Part shown: piece after piece, positions 36,653-45,470 of the stretch | Position numbering within the stretch: position 1 is the stretch's first letter | Layout: the number at the start of each line of letters is the position of its first letter | NCBI RefSeq assembly: GCF_019511375.1 | Contig: NZ_JAEUAO010000001.1 | Span: 558,001-622,000, forward strand | Source of the DNA: Rhizobium herbae | Lineage (GTDB): Bacteria; Pseudomonadota; Alphaproteobacteria; Rhizobiales; Rhizobiaceae | DNA: 64,000 bases | Direction of reading: 5' to 3' | Made by a program: the position numbers and the translations under genes | Notes under the pieces: model-generated | Databases searched by the model: none | What the model saw: only the letters and a program-made list of their open reading frames with translations | Told to the model about the DNA's origin: nothing

Positions 36653-37858
36653 TCACGCATTGGCCGACAGGAGGGCAACGCCCTCGCCGCGAACATGGCC
36701 GACAGTTGTGACCACGGCCGCCGTTGCCCTGGCGGTCATCGCCTTTTCGTGACCGGCGTCGAACGGCGGAACCTTCGCTGCGCCGTCAAGCGTCAGTGCA
36801 GCGAGCGCCAGGCCGAGCGGGAACTGGGTCTCGAGCGCATGGCCGGTCAGGCCGCCATAGGCGCGAAGCGCGGCACCCGGAACTGCTGTCTCGAGTACCG
36901 CCTGCTCGCGCGCGGCCAGATCCTGAAAGCCGGTCGTGCCGCAGAAGACAACCGTCCCCTCGCCCGCCAGCGCCTTCGCCGGCTCCAGCAGCCGTTCGAG
37001 CCGCGCTTCCAGCCGGCCAGCCTCGCGGCTGCCGCGGTCGCCCTCGATCGTGTCGATGGTCGCATAGATATGGGCGCCGCGCGCCTCCGCATGAGCGCGC
37101 GATTCCAGGACGAGGAAAGCGCCGACCGAACCGAGGATCATGCCGCCGCCGTCTTCGCCCCTGCGCGCCCAGAGCGGCTGCCATTCACCACGGGCGTGGC
37201 CCTGGATCGCCTCGATCAGCAGCAGGACGTCCTTTCTTTCGGCCACGAAGGCGCCGCCGACGAGCGTATGACTGGACTGGCCCGCCTTGATGCGGGCGAA
37301 AGCGGTTTCCACGGCCGAAATGCCCGCTCCCTCTTCGCCCATGAAGGTACGGGACGACCCGGTCACCTTGTGCACGATGGAGATGTTGCCGGCCATCAGG
37401 TTCGAAAGCTGAGCGAGGAACAGCGTCGGACGCAGCTCCGTCGTCAGCTTCTCGTTGAGCAGCCGTTCGCGGTCGTTGCGCTTCAGGCCCTCGTCGACGA
37501 TCAGCGAATCGACGGTGATGTCGCGTTCCCCGCCCCCGGCCGCCACGATCATGTCCATGCTGCTGCAGGCCTCGACGTCATCCTTGAAGCCGGCGTCATC
37601 CAGTGCGAGCCCTGCCGCGAAGACGCCGAGGCGCTGCCAGTTTTCCATCTGCCGCTGGTCGCCGCGTTTTGGAATCTGTTGCGACCAGTCGATCTCCGGC
37701 AGCGGGTGCACCGGATAGGGGGCGAAGCGCTCGGTCTCGACGCGCACGACAGGCGTCTGGGCGGCAGCAAGAAGCGCAGCATGAACCTCCGTGCCGACGC
37801 CCTGGCTGGTGACGATGCCGACACCGGTGATCACAACATCATTGGCCGATTTGCCCAT
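36653..37858 (-). CDS. fabF1XL: Beta-ketoacyl synthase homologue lacking the catalytic cysteine (chain-length-factor-like)
   Basis: This 401-aa protein has the thiolase/KAS fold (VVITGVGIVTSQGVG, SNLMAGNISIVHKVTGSSRTFMGEEGAG, AYGGLTGHALETQFPLG). Where KAS enzymes have the nucleophile in TACTSG, it reads MGEEGAG, with Glu at about 175-176. The HGTGT histidine is replaced by FCGTTGF. Only the GH of the last motif survives. It therefore cannot condense alone and resembles the chain-length-factor subunit of type II polyketide synthases. The ATG at 37858 has GGGGGA six bases upstream. It sits between fabZ and the active fabF2, 13 bp from the latter. Confidence 0.87.
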   Translation of the reverse strand: MGKSANDVVITGVGIVTSQGVGTEVHAALLAAAQTPVVRVETERFAPYPVHPLPEIDWSQQIPKRGDQRQMENWQRLGVFAAGLALDDAGFKDDVEACSSMDMIVAAGGGERDITVDSLIVDEGLKRNDRERLLNEKLTTELRPTLFLAQLSNLMAGNISIVHKVTGSSRTFMGEEGAGISAVETAFARIKAGQSSHTLVGGAFVAERKDVLLLIEAIQGHARGEWQPLWARRGEDGGGMILGSVGAFLVLESRAHAEARGAHIYATIDTIEGDRGSREAGRLEARLERLLEPAKALAGEGTVVFCGTTGFQDLAAREQAVLETAVPGAALRAYGGLTGHALETQFPLGLALAALTLDGAAKVPPFDAGHEKAMTARATAAVVTTVGHVRGEGVALLSANA

Positions 37859-37860
37859 CG

Positions 37861-38346
37861 TCATTCCCCCGTCGCTTGCGTGGCTGCCATCGCGGCCATC
37901 AGCCCCACTTCTTCGGCACGCTTCCTTACGATCGTGCCAAGCGGCACCTGATCGAACGGCATGGTGCGCAGTTTCAATTGCGCGTCGCAGACCTTCTTGC
38001 CCTGCGACGTGATTTTTGCCTTGGTAACGGCAAAGCCGGAGCCGTCATGCTCCAGAAAGGCCTCGATGTCGAGCACGGCTTCCGGTTCGACGAAGGTGCG
38101 CATCTTGGCGCCATCGACCGACATCAGGAACGGCATGGCCGCAAAATCGGTCGCCGCCAGGACGAGAAAACCCGAAGCCTGCGCCATCGTCTCGATCAGG
38201 AGAACGCCGGGCACCAGCGGATAGCCGGGAAAGTGGCCCTCGAAGACGGGGCTCTTGGCAGGGACGACCGAGCGCGCCGTCAGCGTCTTGGCGGTAAGAT
38301 CGAGGGTCTCGACCCGGTCGATCATCTGAAAATATTCAAGGAGCAT
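37861..38346 (-). CDS. fabZXL: 3-hydroxyacyl-ACP dehydratase, FabZ-type, of the acpXL cluster
   Basis: This 161-aa hot-dog-fold dehydratase contains the FabZ motif SPVFEGHFPGYPLVPGVLLIETMAQASGFLVLA. His of GHFPG and Glu of LIETMAQ form the active site. It removes water from 3-hydroxyacyl-AcpXL during chain growth. The start MLLEYFQMIDRVETLD follows the usual FabZ N-terminus; its ribosome site is weak, and a second ATG seven codons on is possible. The stop lies three bases from the fabF1 start. Confidence 0.88.
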   Translation of the reverse strand: MLLEYFQMIDRVETLDLTAKTLTARSVVPAKSPVFEGHFPGYPLVPGVLLIETMAQASGFLVLAATDFAAMPFLMSVDGAKMRTFVEPEAVLDIEAFLEHDGSGFAVTKAKITSQGKKVCDAQLKLRTMPFDQVPLGTIVRKRAEEVGLMAAMAATQATGE

Positions 38347-38583
38347 CAGGAGCAAAATCCAGCTGGCCCGGAGCGCGGCGCCTCGCGATAGAGCGCCTTT
38401 GATGCTCCGGATTTCAAATCCGCACGGACCTCGCCTGGTATGGCCCGCCCGAAAACGGTGCGGCGGCGCGATCATGCGACCGTCAAGTAAAAACGCAAAT
38501 GCCGCCTGTCAAGCGCAGTCCACGCGACAGGCGGCATTGATATGGTTGTTCGTGTTCCCGCGTGGTTGAACGCGGAACATTCG

Positions 38584-38862
38584 TCAGCCCTTGGCGGCCC
38601 TCAGTTCGTCGATCTTGGCGCAAAGGTTCTTGAGGACGAAATATTCCTCCGTCGAGACTTTGCCTTCGTTGACTTCCTGGGTCCACTGCTCGAGCGGAAT
38701 CTTGATGCCGAATTCCTTGTCGATCGCAAAGACGATGTCGAGGAAGTCCAGGCTGTCGATGCCGAGATCGTCGATCGTGTGGCTTTCCGGTGTAATCGTC
38801 TCGCGGTCGATTTCGCTTGTCTCCGCGATAATGTCCGCAACCTTGTCGAATGTAGCTGTCAC
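38584..38862 (-). CDS. acpXL: Acyl carrier protein for very-long-chain fatty acids
   Basis: This 92-aa acidic carrier has its phosphopantetheine serine at residue 37 in [18 protein letters not shown]. Its sequence ([33 protein letters not shown]) and length match rhizobial AcpXL, the carrier for 27-hydroxyoctacosanoic acid of lipid A. The start is a GTG at 38862 with AAGAGGT seven bases upstream. It is the first gene of the cluster; 237 bp separate it from fabZ and 179 bp from the end of cbiB, where its promoter must lie. Confidence 0.94.
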
Positions 38863-39041
38863 GCGCTTACCTCTTTCGAATGCATGTTTTGGCGAACCTA
38901 TAGGTAATTGCGGCTGAAAAGCCAATGGGCCTGAGCCCGAGAGTTGCAATTATGGCGATGGTGTTGCGCAAACATCAGATTGCTGGCCACCGGGCCTCGT
39001 CAAGCCGCGTCGGCGCAAGGCAGGTGCTAAGAATAACGAAG

Positions 39042-40025
39042 CTAGAATATACTCGCAGCGACAGCGGCGAGCCCGACCGATACAACAAGCGTTGCACAGG
39101 CGCGGTAGAATACCGAAACGCCGGTTTCCACGTCGCCGACCGTTGCGACAGCCCGGCCGGAGCCATTGATCATCGGTTCGTTGACAAGAGAGCCCGCATA
39201 GATTCGCGGGCCTGCGAGTTGCACGCCGAGGGCACCGGCCATTGCCGCCTCCGGCCAGCCGGAATTGGGCGAACGGTGCAGACCATGATCGCGCAACGCC
39301 GTGCCGACGGCGTTGCGGGCGGCACGGCGGCCGTCCGTGAACGCGGCACCCGCGGCGATGAGGAAGATCGACAGCCGTGCTGCGGGCAGGTTGGCGAGAT
39401 CGTCGAGACGGGCGGAAGCCCAACCGAAATGCAGATATTTCGGGCTCCTGTGACCGATCATCGAATCAGCGGTGTTGAGCATCTTGTAAGCGAGGAGCCC
39501 GGGCAGACCGAGAACGGCATACCAGAAGGCAGGTGCGACGACGCCGTCGGAAAAGTTTTCGGCCAGGCTTTCGATCGCCGCACGGCAGACCGCAGGCTCG
39601 TCAAGGGTTTCCGGATCCCGGCCGACGATCATCGACACCGCCTTGCGCCCGCCTTCCAGCCCGCCGGTGCGAAACCCGGAGGCGACGCGCGAAACGTGAT
39701 CGGCAAGACTTTTCTGGGCGAGGAAGATGGCGACGAGGATCGCTTCGAGCGCCATGCCGACGGGACCCAAGGCAGAAAACAGCCGATGCAGCAGCCAGCC
39801 GCAGACGAGGCTCCACGCCAAAAGCGCGGCGATGACGAGGGCACCGCTGAATTTCAGCGTCTCGTCGCCCAGACGCTTGCGATTGAAGGTCCGGTCACAC
39901 CAGCCGATCATCGCGCCGAACAGAACGACCGGATGCGGCAGACGGCGCCAAAGCCAGTCCGGATCACCGACCATGCGGTCGAGCAGCAAGGCGGCAAAGA
40001 GGACAACGAGGGTTTCAGTCGACAT
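39042..40025 (-). CDS. cbiB: Adenosylcobinamide-phosphate synthase
   Basis: This 327-aa integral membrane protein (CobD in P. denitrificans naming) attaches aminopropanol phosphate to adenosylcobyric acid. The N-terminal LLLDRMVGDPDWLWRRLPHPVVLFG and the central AIESLAENFSDGVVAPAFWYAVLGLPGLLAYKMLNTADSMIGHRSPKYLHFG motifs define the family. At least five membrane helices are visible. It is the last gene of the cobEABC-cbiB run, 12 bp after cobC. Confidence 0.93.
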   Translation of the reverse strand: MSTETLVVLFAALLLDRMVGDPDWLWRRLPHPVVLFGAMIGWCDRTFNRKRLGDETLKFSGALVIAALLAWSLVCGWLLHRLFSALGPVGMALEAILVAIFLAQKSLADHVSRVASGFRTGGLEGGRKAVSMIVGRDPETLDEPAVCRAAIESLAENFSDGVVAPAFWYAVLGLPGLLAYKMLNTADSMIGHRSPKYLHFGWASARLDDLANLPAARLSIFLIAAGAAFTDGRRAARNAVGTALRDHGLHRSPNSGWPEAAMAGALGVQLAGPRIYAGSLVNEPMINGSGRAVATVGDVETGVSVFYRACATLVVSVGLAAVAASIF

Positions 40026-40037
40026 GCAGGGATCCGT

Positions 40038-41042
40038 TCAGGCGAGGTCTGCCCGGCGCAGGGCATCCGCCAAGCGTGTATCGCCTGCAACGTCCGGCGC
40101 AAGTCCAATCCTCAGCCAGGACGGCGCATAGTCGAATTTTCTCGTCAGGATCTGAGCCTGGCACAGATGCGCGTGGAGTTGGGCGGCCCGCTCAAGTTCC
40201 ACCAGGATGAAAAGCGGCGTACCGCCGATGATTCTCAGCCCAGCATTGCGTAGAACGGCGTCAAGCGCGGCGTGGCGCTCCATGATCGCCGATTGAACGG
40301 CCTTCGTATCGCCGTTCATCAGCGCCTGCGCGATCACCAGCGCCGGCCCCGATACAGGCCATGGCCCAAGCCACTCGCGGAAGGCTGAAAGCACCGGCTC
40401 GCCGGCAATGACGAAGCCGAGCCGCAGACCGGCGAGACCGAAAAACTTGCCGAACGAGCGAAAGACGATCAGATTGCCGTGCTCGGCCGCCGAGGGCGCG
40501 ACGCTCAGATCAGGCCGCGTGTCACCGAAGGCTTCGTCGACCAGCAGCATGCCGCCATTCGCCTTCATCCGCCGCGCCATGTCAGTGATCTCGCCCGGAA
40601 AACGGGCGCGGCCCGTCGGATTGTTGGGATTGACCAGGATCGCCAGCGCGTGCTCGCCCACCAGTTGGTCAGGCCCCGTTATCTCATCGACGGCAAAGCC
40701 TTCGGCCAGCAATACCCGGGCATATTCGCCGTATGTCGGGGCGAACACGGCGACACGCCGACCGGCTTCAACCAGACGTGGCAGAAGCTGGATCGCCGAC
40801 TGCGTGCCGGGAACCGGAAGCGGCAGGATATCCCCGCTGCGATAGTAGCGGGCGGCGGCGTTGCGCGCGGCGTCGACTAGGTGACGGTCCGGCAGCCGGT
40901 GCCAGGCGTCGAGCGGAATATCCGGCAGGGCAACAGGATTGGGATTGATGCCTGTCGACAGGTCGAGCCAGTCTTTCGGCTCGCCGCCGAAGACGGCTGC
41001 GGCTTCGGTGATGCCGCCGCCATGGATAATCGGCGCGCTCAT
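40038..41042 (-). CDS. cobC: Threonine-phosphate decarboxylase (PLP-dependent)
   Basis: This 334-aa fold-type I PLP enzyme (CobC in P. denitrificans naming, CobD in Salmonella) supplies (R)-1-amino-2-propanol phosphate for the cobinamide side chain. The opening is HGGGITEAAAVFGG; other features are the NPNNPTGRA loop, LLVDEAFGDTRPD and the PLP lysine in VFRSFGKFFGLAGLRLG. Its ATG overlaps the cobB stop by four bases. The partner enzyme CbiB follows. Confidence 0.92.
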   Translation of the reverse strand: MSAPIIHGGGITEAAAVFGGEPKDWLDLSTGINPNPVALPDIPLDAWHRLPDRHLVDAARNAAARYYRSGDILPLPVPGTQSAIQLLPRLVEAGRRVAVFAPTYGEYARVLLAEGFAVDEITGPDQLVGEHALAILVNPNNPTGRARFPGEITDMARRMKANGGMLLVDEAFGDTRPDLSVAPSAAEHGNLIVFRSFGKFFGLAGLRLGFVIAGEPVLSAFREWLGPWPVSGPALVIAQALMNGDTKAVQSAIMERHAALDAVLRNAGLRIIGGTPLFILVELERAAQLHAHLCQAQILTRKFDYAPSWLRIGLAPDVAGDTRLADALRRADLA

Positions 41043-42343
41043 GGGACCAGGGCCATATCGACGATATGCATGAACGAGCCGGCCACCCGCCCCCGCCGCA
41101 ACCCGGCAGGCCCGAGCGGCGTGCCGACGGCATCGGTGGTGTCGAACAGACGCGCGGCATCGCCCTCCGACAGGATCGAAGCATAGTGAAATTCATGCGC
41201 CATCAGGGGACCGTCAAAAAAACTGGTGTCGAGCGGCTCCACCCGCCGGTAGCCGAGATGCCGCTTGCGCTCGGCAAAGCTGGTGGCGAGCGGCAGGAAG
41301 CCCAGCATGTCGTAGCTTGCGCCATCGGCTGCGACAAGCGTCTCGCCAAGCACCATGTAACCGCCGCACTCGCCGAAAATTAAGGCGCCACTGTCGCGTG
41401 CCACCGTCATGCCCGACTTGAACTGCGCGGCATTCGCCAATATCCCGGCGTGAAGCTCGGGATAGCCGCCCGGCAGATAGACCGCGTCGGCGTCCTTGGC
41501 GGGCGCCTCGTTGGCGAGCGGCGAAAAGAACGATAGTTCGGCACCCGCCTTGCGCCAGCCGGACAAAAGGTGCTCGTAGCAGAATGCGAAAGCGATATCG
41601 CGAGCGATCGCAATTTTCTGGCCAAGCGGCTTCAGTTGCAGCACATCCGTGTTTGAACGGCGGGGGAACGCCGACCGTGCCGCCGACAGGATCGCATCCA
41701 GATCGCAGCCCTGTTCGACATGCATCGCCGCCCGCTCGATAAACGCATTCAGTTCGCCATGTTCACCCGCCTGCACGAGCCCCAGATGGCGTTCAGGCAG
41801 CTGCAGGCAAGCATTCTGCCGAAGCACGCCGACAACCGGCATGCCGGTCGTCTCGAGCGCCTCGCGCAACATGCTTTCGTGGCGATCGCTACCAACCTTG
41901 TTGAGGATCACGCCCGCGACATGAACGTCGGCGCGATGGCCCGCAAAACCGCGCACCAAGGCCGCCACGGAATGGGCCATGCGGGCGCAATCGACAACGA
42001 GGATGACCGGCAGTTCGAGCAAGGCAGCCAGATCAGCCGGCGAACCGGTCCCGTCGGCGGCCGCATCGTAAAGCCCCATCATCGCCTCGATGATCAGCGC
42101 CGCGCCGTCGGCGGCAGCCTCGGCCGCGTTGGCGCGCAGCAGGTCCGGCCGCATCGCCCACGGGTCGTAGTTGAGGCAGGCCTTGCCACTCGCCGCCGTA
42201 TGAAAAGCCGGGTCGATATAGTCCGGCCCCGCCTTGCCCGGCGCCGAGGCAATGCCCCGATTGCGCAGGGCGCGCATCAATCCGAGGGTCACCGTCGTCT
42301 TCCCGGAACCGGAAGACGGTGCCGCAATCAACAGGCCTGTCAT
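41039..42343 (-). CDS. cobB: Cobyrinic acid a,c-diamide synthase (glutamine-hydrolysing)
   Basis: This 434-aa enzyme joins an ATP-grasping dethiobiotin-synthetase-like half (MTGLLIAAPSSGSGKTTVTLGLMRALRNRG, GPDYIDPAFHTAASG) to a class I amidotransferase half. The latter contains VYLPGGYPELHA and the nucleophile cysteine in ALIFGECGGYMVLG. In the aerobic pathway it amidates hydrogenobyrinic acid at a and c before cobalt insertion by CobNST. The ATG at 42343 overlaps the cobA stop by four bases. Confidence 0.94.
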   Translation of the reverse strand: MTGLLIAAPSSGSGKTTVTLGLMRALRNRGIASAPGKAGPDYIDPAFHTAASGKACLNYDPWAMRPDLLRANAAEAAADGAALIIEAMMGLYDAAADGTGSPADLAALLELPVILVVDCARMAHSVAALVRGFAGHRADVHVAGVILNKVGSDRHESMLREALETTGMPVVGVLRQNACLQLPERHLGLVQAGEHGELNAFIERAAMHVEQGCDLDAILSAARSAFPRRSNTDVLQLKPLGQKIAIARDIAFAFCYEHLLSGWRKAGAELSFFSPLANEAPAKDADAVYLPGGYPELHAGILANAAQFKSGMTVARDSGALIFGECGGYMVLGETLVAADGASYDMLGFLPLATSFAERKRHLGYRRVEPLDTSFFDGPLMAHEFHYASILSEGDAARLFDTTDAVGTPLGPAGLRRGRVAGSFMHIVDMALVP

Positions 42344-43182
42344 GCCGGGTCCTTGAAGGCGCGGCTCGACAGCGGATCGGCATTCAGAACCCGACCTTCG
42401 AGGGCGCCAAGCCAATCGAGTGCCGAGCGCAGGCGAACGACTTCGCCAACCACGACGATGGCCGGCGGTTCGAGCCCAGCGGTGGCGACATCTGCCTCGG
42501 CGCGCTCCAGCGTCGTTTCCAAGACCGACTGCTCAAGCGTCGCGGCGTTGCAGACGAAGGCGACGGGCTCCTCCGGCGAGCGGCCGGCGGCGATCAACTT
42601 GGCGGCGATCTGGCCGATATGCTTCATCGCCATGTACATGACGATGACCGGCGAGCCCTTGGCGATGCCCTCCCAGTTGATGCGGTCGGGAACGACGCCG
42701 GACGAATCGTGGCCGGTGAGAAAGGTCACGGCGTGGTTGACCTCGCGATGCGTCACCGGAATGCCGGCATAGGCAAGCCCGCCGATGCCGGCCGTGATGC
42801 CCGGTACGATGCGAAACGGGATGCCGTGCTCGACCAGCGTCAGAGCCTCCTCGCCGCCGCGGCCGAAAACGAAGGGGTCGCCGCCCTTCAGCCGCAGCAC
42901 CCGCTTGCCCTGGCGCGCCAGTTCGACCAGTCGGAGCGAAATGTCCCGCTGCTTGGGCGAAGGCTTGCCGCCGCGCTTTCCGGCAAACTCCAGCACCGCG
43001 CCGGCTTTCGCCATTGCCAGGCAATCGGAATTGACCAGGGCGTCGTGAACGATGACATCGGCCTGGCGCAGCGCATTGAGCGCATGCAATGTCAGGAGGC
43101 CGGGATCGCCCGGACCTGCGCCGACGAGCCATACGGAGCCGGGCGCGAGTTCGGGCAGACCGGAAAACAGCGCTTCCGTCAT
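42340..43182 (-). CDS. cobA: Uroporphyrinogen-III C-methyltransferase
   Basis: This 280-aa S-adenosylmethionine-dependent enzyme makes precorrin-2, the branch point from heme to cobalamin and siroheme. It shows SVWLVGAGPGDPGLLTLHALNALRQADVIVHDALV, LKGGDPFVFGRGGEEALTL and GIPVTHREVNHAVTFLTGH. It has only the methyltransferase domain, with no CysG dehydrogenase or HemD fusion. It is translationally coupled on both sides, to cobE and cobB. Confidence 0.95.
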   Translation of the reverse strand: MTEALFSGLPELAPGSVWLVGAGPGDPGLLTLHALNALRQADVIVHDALVNSDCLAMAKAGAVLEFAGKRGGKPSPKQRDISLRLVELARQGKRVLRLKGGDPFVFGRGGEEALTLVEHGIPFRIVPGITAGIGGLAYAGIPVTHREVNHAVTFLTGHDSSGVVPDRINWEGIAKGSPVIVMYMAMKHIGQIAAKLIAAGRSPEEPVAFVCNAATLEQSVLETTLERAEADVATAGLEPPAIVVVGEVVRLRSALDWLGALEGRVLNADPLSSRAFKDPA

Positions 43183-43700
43183 GGCTTCATCCCCGGCGCA
43201 GTTCGCGACATCAGAGCAGAATCAGATTTTGACGATGACGAATCGTTTTGCTGACAATCTGCGCCAACACCCTGACTTTTTTCGACAAACCCGCCGCCGG
43301 CCACCGCCGCGGTCGCGTTTGCAGACTTGATTTTCGGCACGATCAGCGAACTTGCCTTGCCGGCCGCAGCCAGCGCCGCGGCCTCCGCTACGCCATGGCA
43401 GCCAGTCAGCGCAAAAACGATGTCAGAAGGGCTTTTCAGCCGTGCGGTTTCGGCCTCGAGGGTGCCTGCATCGAAGACACGGAAAGGAACGGAGAAGTGG
43501 GCGGCAGCGGCGATCATCGCCGGCTCCTGGGCGCGCGCATCGAGCGACGCCACACAGGCAAGGGCATGGCGATCGATCCTGGCGGCCGCCATCGCCTCTT
43601 CGGCAAGCCGGATCACCTCGTCGGACGGCGTACCGCGCTCGCAGCCGAGGCCGAGAGCGAACAGCGCTCCTTCCGACGGTTTGCCGGTATTCACATGCAT
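43179..43700 (-). CDS. cobE: Cobalamin biosynthesis protein CobE
   Basis: This 173-aa protein matches the CobE/CbiG C-terminal domain. It has LFALGLGCERGTPSDEVIRLAEEAMAAARID, ACVASLDARAQEPAMIAAAAHFSVPFRVFDAGTLEAE and a C-terminal FALTGCHGVAEAAALAAAGKASSLIVPK. The P. denitrificans CobE is required for cobalamin synthesis but its step is unclear. The last 35 residues (after VPKIKSANATAAVAGGG) are a Ser-rich tail not seen in the domain. The ATG at 43700 has GGAGG eleven bases upstream. It heads the cobEABC-cbiB operon. Confidence 0.85.
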   Translation of the reverse strand: MHVNTGKPSEGALFALGLGCERGTPSDEVIRLAEEAMAAARIDRHALACVASLDARAQEPAMIAAAAHFSVPFRVFDAGTLEAETARLKSPSDIVFALTGCHGVAEAAALAAAGKASSLIVPKIKSANATAAVAGGGFVEKSQGVGADCQQNDSSSSKSDSALMSRTAPGMKP

Positions 43701-44032
43701 CAGAAAAAAGGCCTCCCCACGCCGTATGGTCACGATACGCGGGCCTTCGACGCAAAAAGCTTCGAAGCGGTCTGGACAGCACCGGATGAAGCCCCCTGGA
43801 TGGGTCGGCCGCACCGGACGCTCTTTCAGCCCACCATGATGGGCACCGTCGCACGCCATTCTTTTTACCGAACAGCACCTGACGGGTCAAACCGGATTGC
43901 GTCATTCGGCATGCGGCCAACGCCACGATGCGGAATGTTCCAACGTCGATGGGGATCAACCACGCGAGGCTTTGCATTTCCGGGCAACCTCTGACAAACA
44001 GGGGCGAATTCCCCGCTTTCAGCGAGTGTCCC
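43701..44032. promoter_or_regulatory. Divergent region between cobE and the TSUP gene
   Basis: No gene is convincing here. I looked for a B12 box (AGCCAGGAGACC or its complement) and found none, so the cobE operon does not seem to have its own cobalamin riboswitch in this window. A small GGGCA/TGCCC-type stem around 43830-43852 is the only structure seen. Confidence 0.45.
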
Positions 44033-44818
44033 TTGCACGATCTTGCCCCCCACCTCTTCGCCCTGCTGTTTGCTGCTGCATTTCTTGCCGGGTTCATCGA
44101 TTCGATCGCCGGCGGCGGCGGCATGATCACCATACCCGCCATGCTGATCGCAGGCATTCCGCCACTCGAAACGCTGGGTACCAACAAGCTGCAGTCACTG
44201 TTCGGCTCGGGATCGGCAAGCCTTGCCTATGCCCGGCATGGCCATGTGAGCCTTCGCGAGCAACTGCCGATGGCGGCCATGTCGGCCCTGGGGGCTGCGC
44301 TCGGTGCCATACTGGCGACGGTGGTGCCGGGCGATGTGCTGAAAACCGTCCTGCCCTTCCTGCTTGTGGCGATCGCGCTTTATTTCGCCGTCAAGCCCAG
44401 TCTTGGCGACGCCGACAGGGCGCAGCGGATGACGCCCTTCCTGTTCTCGCTGACGTTGGTCCCGGCCATCGGCTTTTACGACGGCGTTTTCGGCCCGGGT
44501 ACGGGATCGTTCTTCATGCTCGCTTTCATAGCCATTGCCGGGTTCGGCGTCCTCAAGGCGACCGCCCACACGAAATTCCTCAACTTCGGCTCCAATGTCG
44601 GCGCCTTCGTCGTCTTCGTGCTCTACGGCGCAGTCCTGTGGAAAGTCGGCCTTTTGATGGGCGCCGGCCAGTTCGCCGGCGCGCAGGTCGGTTCGCGCTT
44701 CGCCATGAAGAACGGCGCGAAGATCATCAAGCCCCTGCTGGTCGTCACCTGCATCGCGCTGGCGATCAGGCTGCTGGCAGACCCGGCGCATCCGCTGCGG
44801 GTCTGGCTTGGTTGGTAG
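44033..44818 (+). CDS. TSUP (TauE/SafE) family membrane transporter
   Basis: This protein of about 261 aa has around eight membrane helices in two repeats, with the family motifs AGFIDSIAGGGGMITIPAMLIAGIPPLETLGTNKLQS and FYDGVFGPGTGSFFMLAFIAIAGFGVLKATAHTKFLNF. Members export or import small sulfur-containing or organic anions such as sulfite or sulfoacetate; the substrate here is unknown. I take the TTG at 44033 as start because it begins right before helix 1. An ATG at 43928 would add 35 hydrophilic residues. It is convergent with cobO, 12 bp away. Confidence 0.8.
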   Translation: MHDLAPHLFALLFAAAFLAGFIDSIAGGGGMITIPAMLIAGIPPLETLGTNKLQSLFGSGSASLAYARHGHVSLREQLPMAAMSALGAALGAILATVVPGDVLKTVLPFLLVAIALYFAVKPSLGDADRAQRMTPFLFSLTLVPAIGFYDGVFGPGTGSFFMLAFIAIAGFGVLKATAHTKFLNFGSNVGAFVVFVLYGAVLWKVGLLMGAGQFAGAQVGSRFAMKNGAKIIKPLLVVTCIALAIRLLADPAHPLRVWLGW

Positions 44819-44830
44819 CCGCAGAGACGC

Positions 44831-45469
44831 TCAGTATTCCACCCCGACCTGCGCCTTGATGCCGGAGCGGAAGGGGTGCTTGATCAGTTCCATCTCGGTG
44901 ACGAGATCCGCCGCATCGATCAACTCTTCCTTGGCATTGCGGCCGGTCAGGACGACATGGGTCATGTGCGGCTTTTCTTCCTTCAGAAACCGTACGACCT
45001 CCGCGACATCGATATAGTCGTAGCGCAGGGCGATATTGATCTCGTCGAGCAGCACCATGGAATTGCGCTCGTCGCGGATCAGTTCCTTGGCCTTCTCCCA
45101 GGCCTTCTCAGCCATGGCGATGTCGCGGGCGCGGTCCTGCGTTTCCCAGGTGAAGCCCTCGCCAAGGGTGTAGAACTGGCAGAGATCGCCGAAGTGCTTT
45201 TCGATTAGATCGCGCTCGCCGGTCTCCCAGGCACCCTTGATGAACTGGACGACGGCAGACGGCATGCCGTGGGCGATATGGCGGAAAATCATGCCGAAAC
45301 CGGCCGTCGACTTGCCCTTGCCCTTGCCGGTATTGACGATGATCAGGCCCTTCTGATCCGTTTTGGTCGCCATGATCTTTTCGCGTGCGGTCTTCTTCTT
45401 CGCCATTTTCATGGCATGGCGGGCAAGATCGGCTTCGCTGCCGGCGGTCTCGTCGGTGATCTCGTTCAT
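44831..45469 (-). CDS. cobO: Cob(I)yrinic acid a,c-diamide adenosyltransferase
   Basis: This 212-aa CobA/CobO/BtuR-type enzyme attaches the adenosyl ligand to cobalt. The P-loop is LIIVNTGKGKGKSTAGFGM, with VVQFIKGAWETGERD, FTWETQDRARD and LLDEINIALRYDYIDV further on. A Lys-rich leader (MKMAKKKTAREKIMATKTDQKG) precedes the P-loop as in P. denitrificans CobO. The ATG at 45469 has AAGGAGGA nine bases upstream. It is the last gene of the riboswitch-led cobP-cobW-cobN-GFA-cobO operon. Confidence 0.95.
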   Translation of the reverse strand: MNEITDETAGSEADLARHAMKMAKKKTAREKIMATKTDQKGLIIVNTGKGKGKSTAGFGMIFRHIAHGMPSAVVQFIKGAWETGERDLIEKHFGDLCQFYTLGEGFTWETQDRARDIAMAEKAWEKAKELIRDERNSMVLLDEINIALRYDYIDVAEVVRFLKEEKPHMTHVVLTGRNAKEELIDAADLVTEMELIKHPFRSGIKAQVGVEY

Positions 45470-45470
45470 G

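Noticed and set aside
34267-36711. Long plus-strand open frame of about 814 codons opposite adh and fabF2
   Set aside because: It mirrors two genes with full catalytic motifs on the minus strand, has an Arg/Asp/His-rich composition typical of antisense frames in GC-rich DNA, and has no recognisable domain.
43701-44032. Possible second cobalamin riboswitch ahead of cobE
   Set aside because: No B12 box or GCCACTG box is present on the minus strand.
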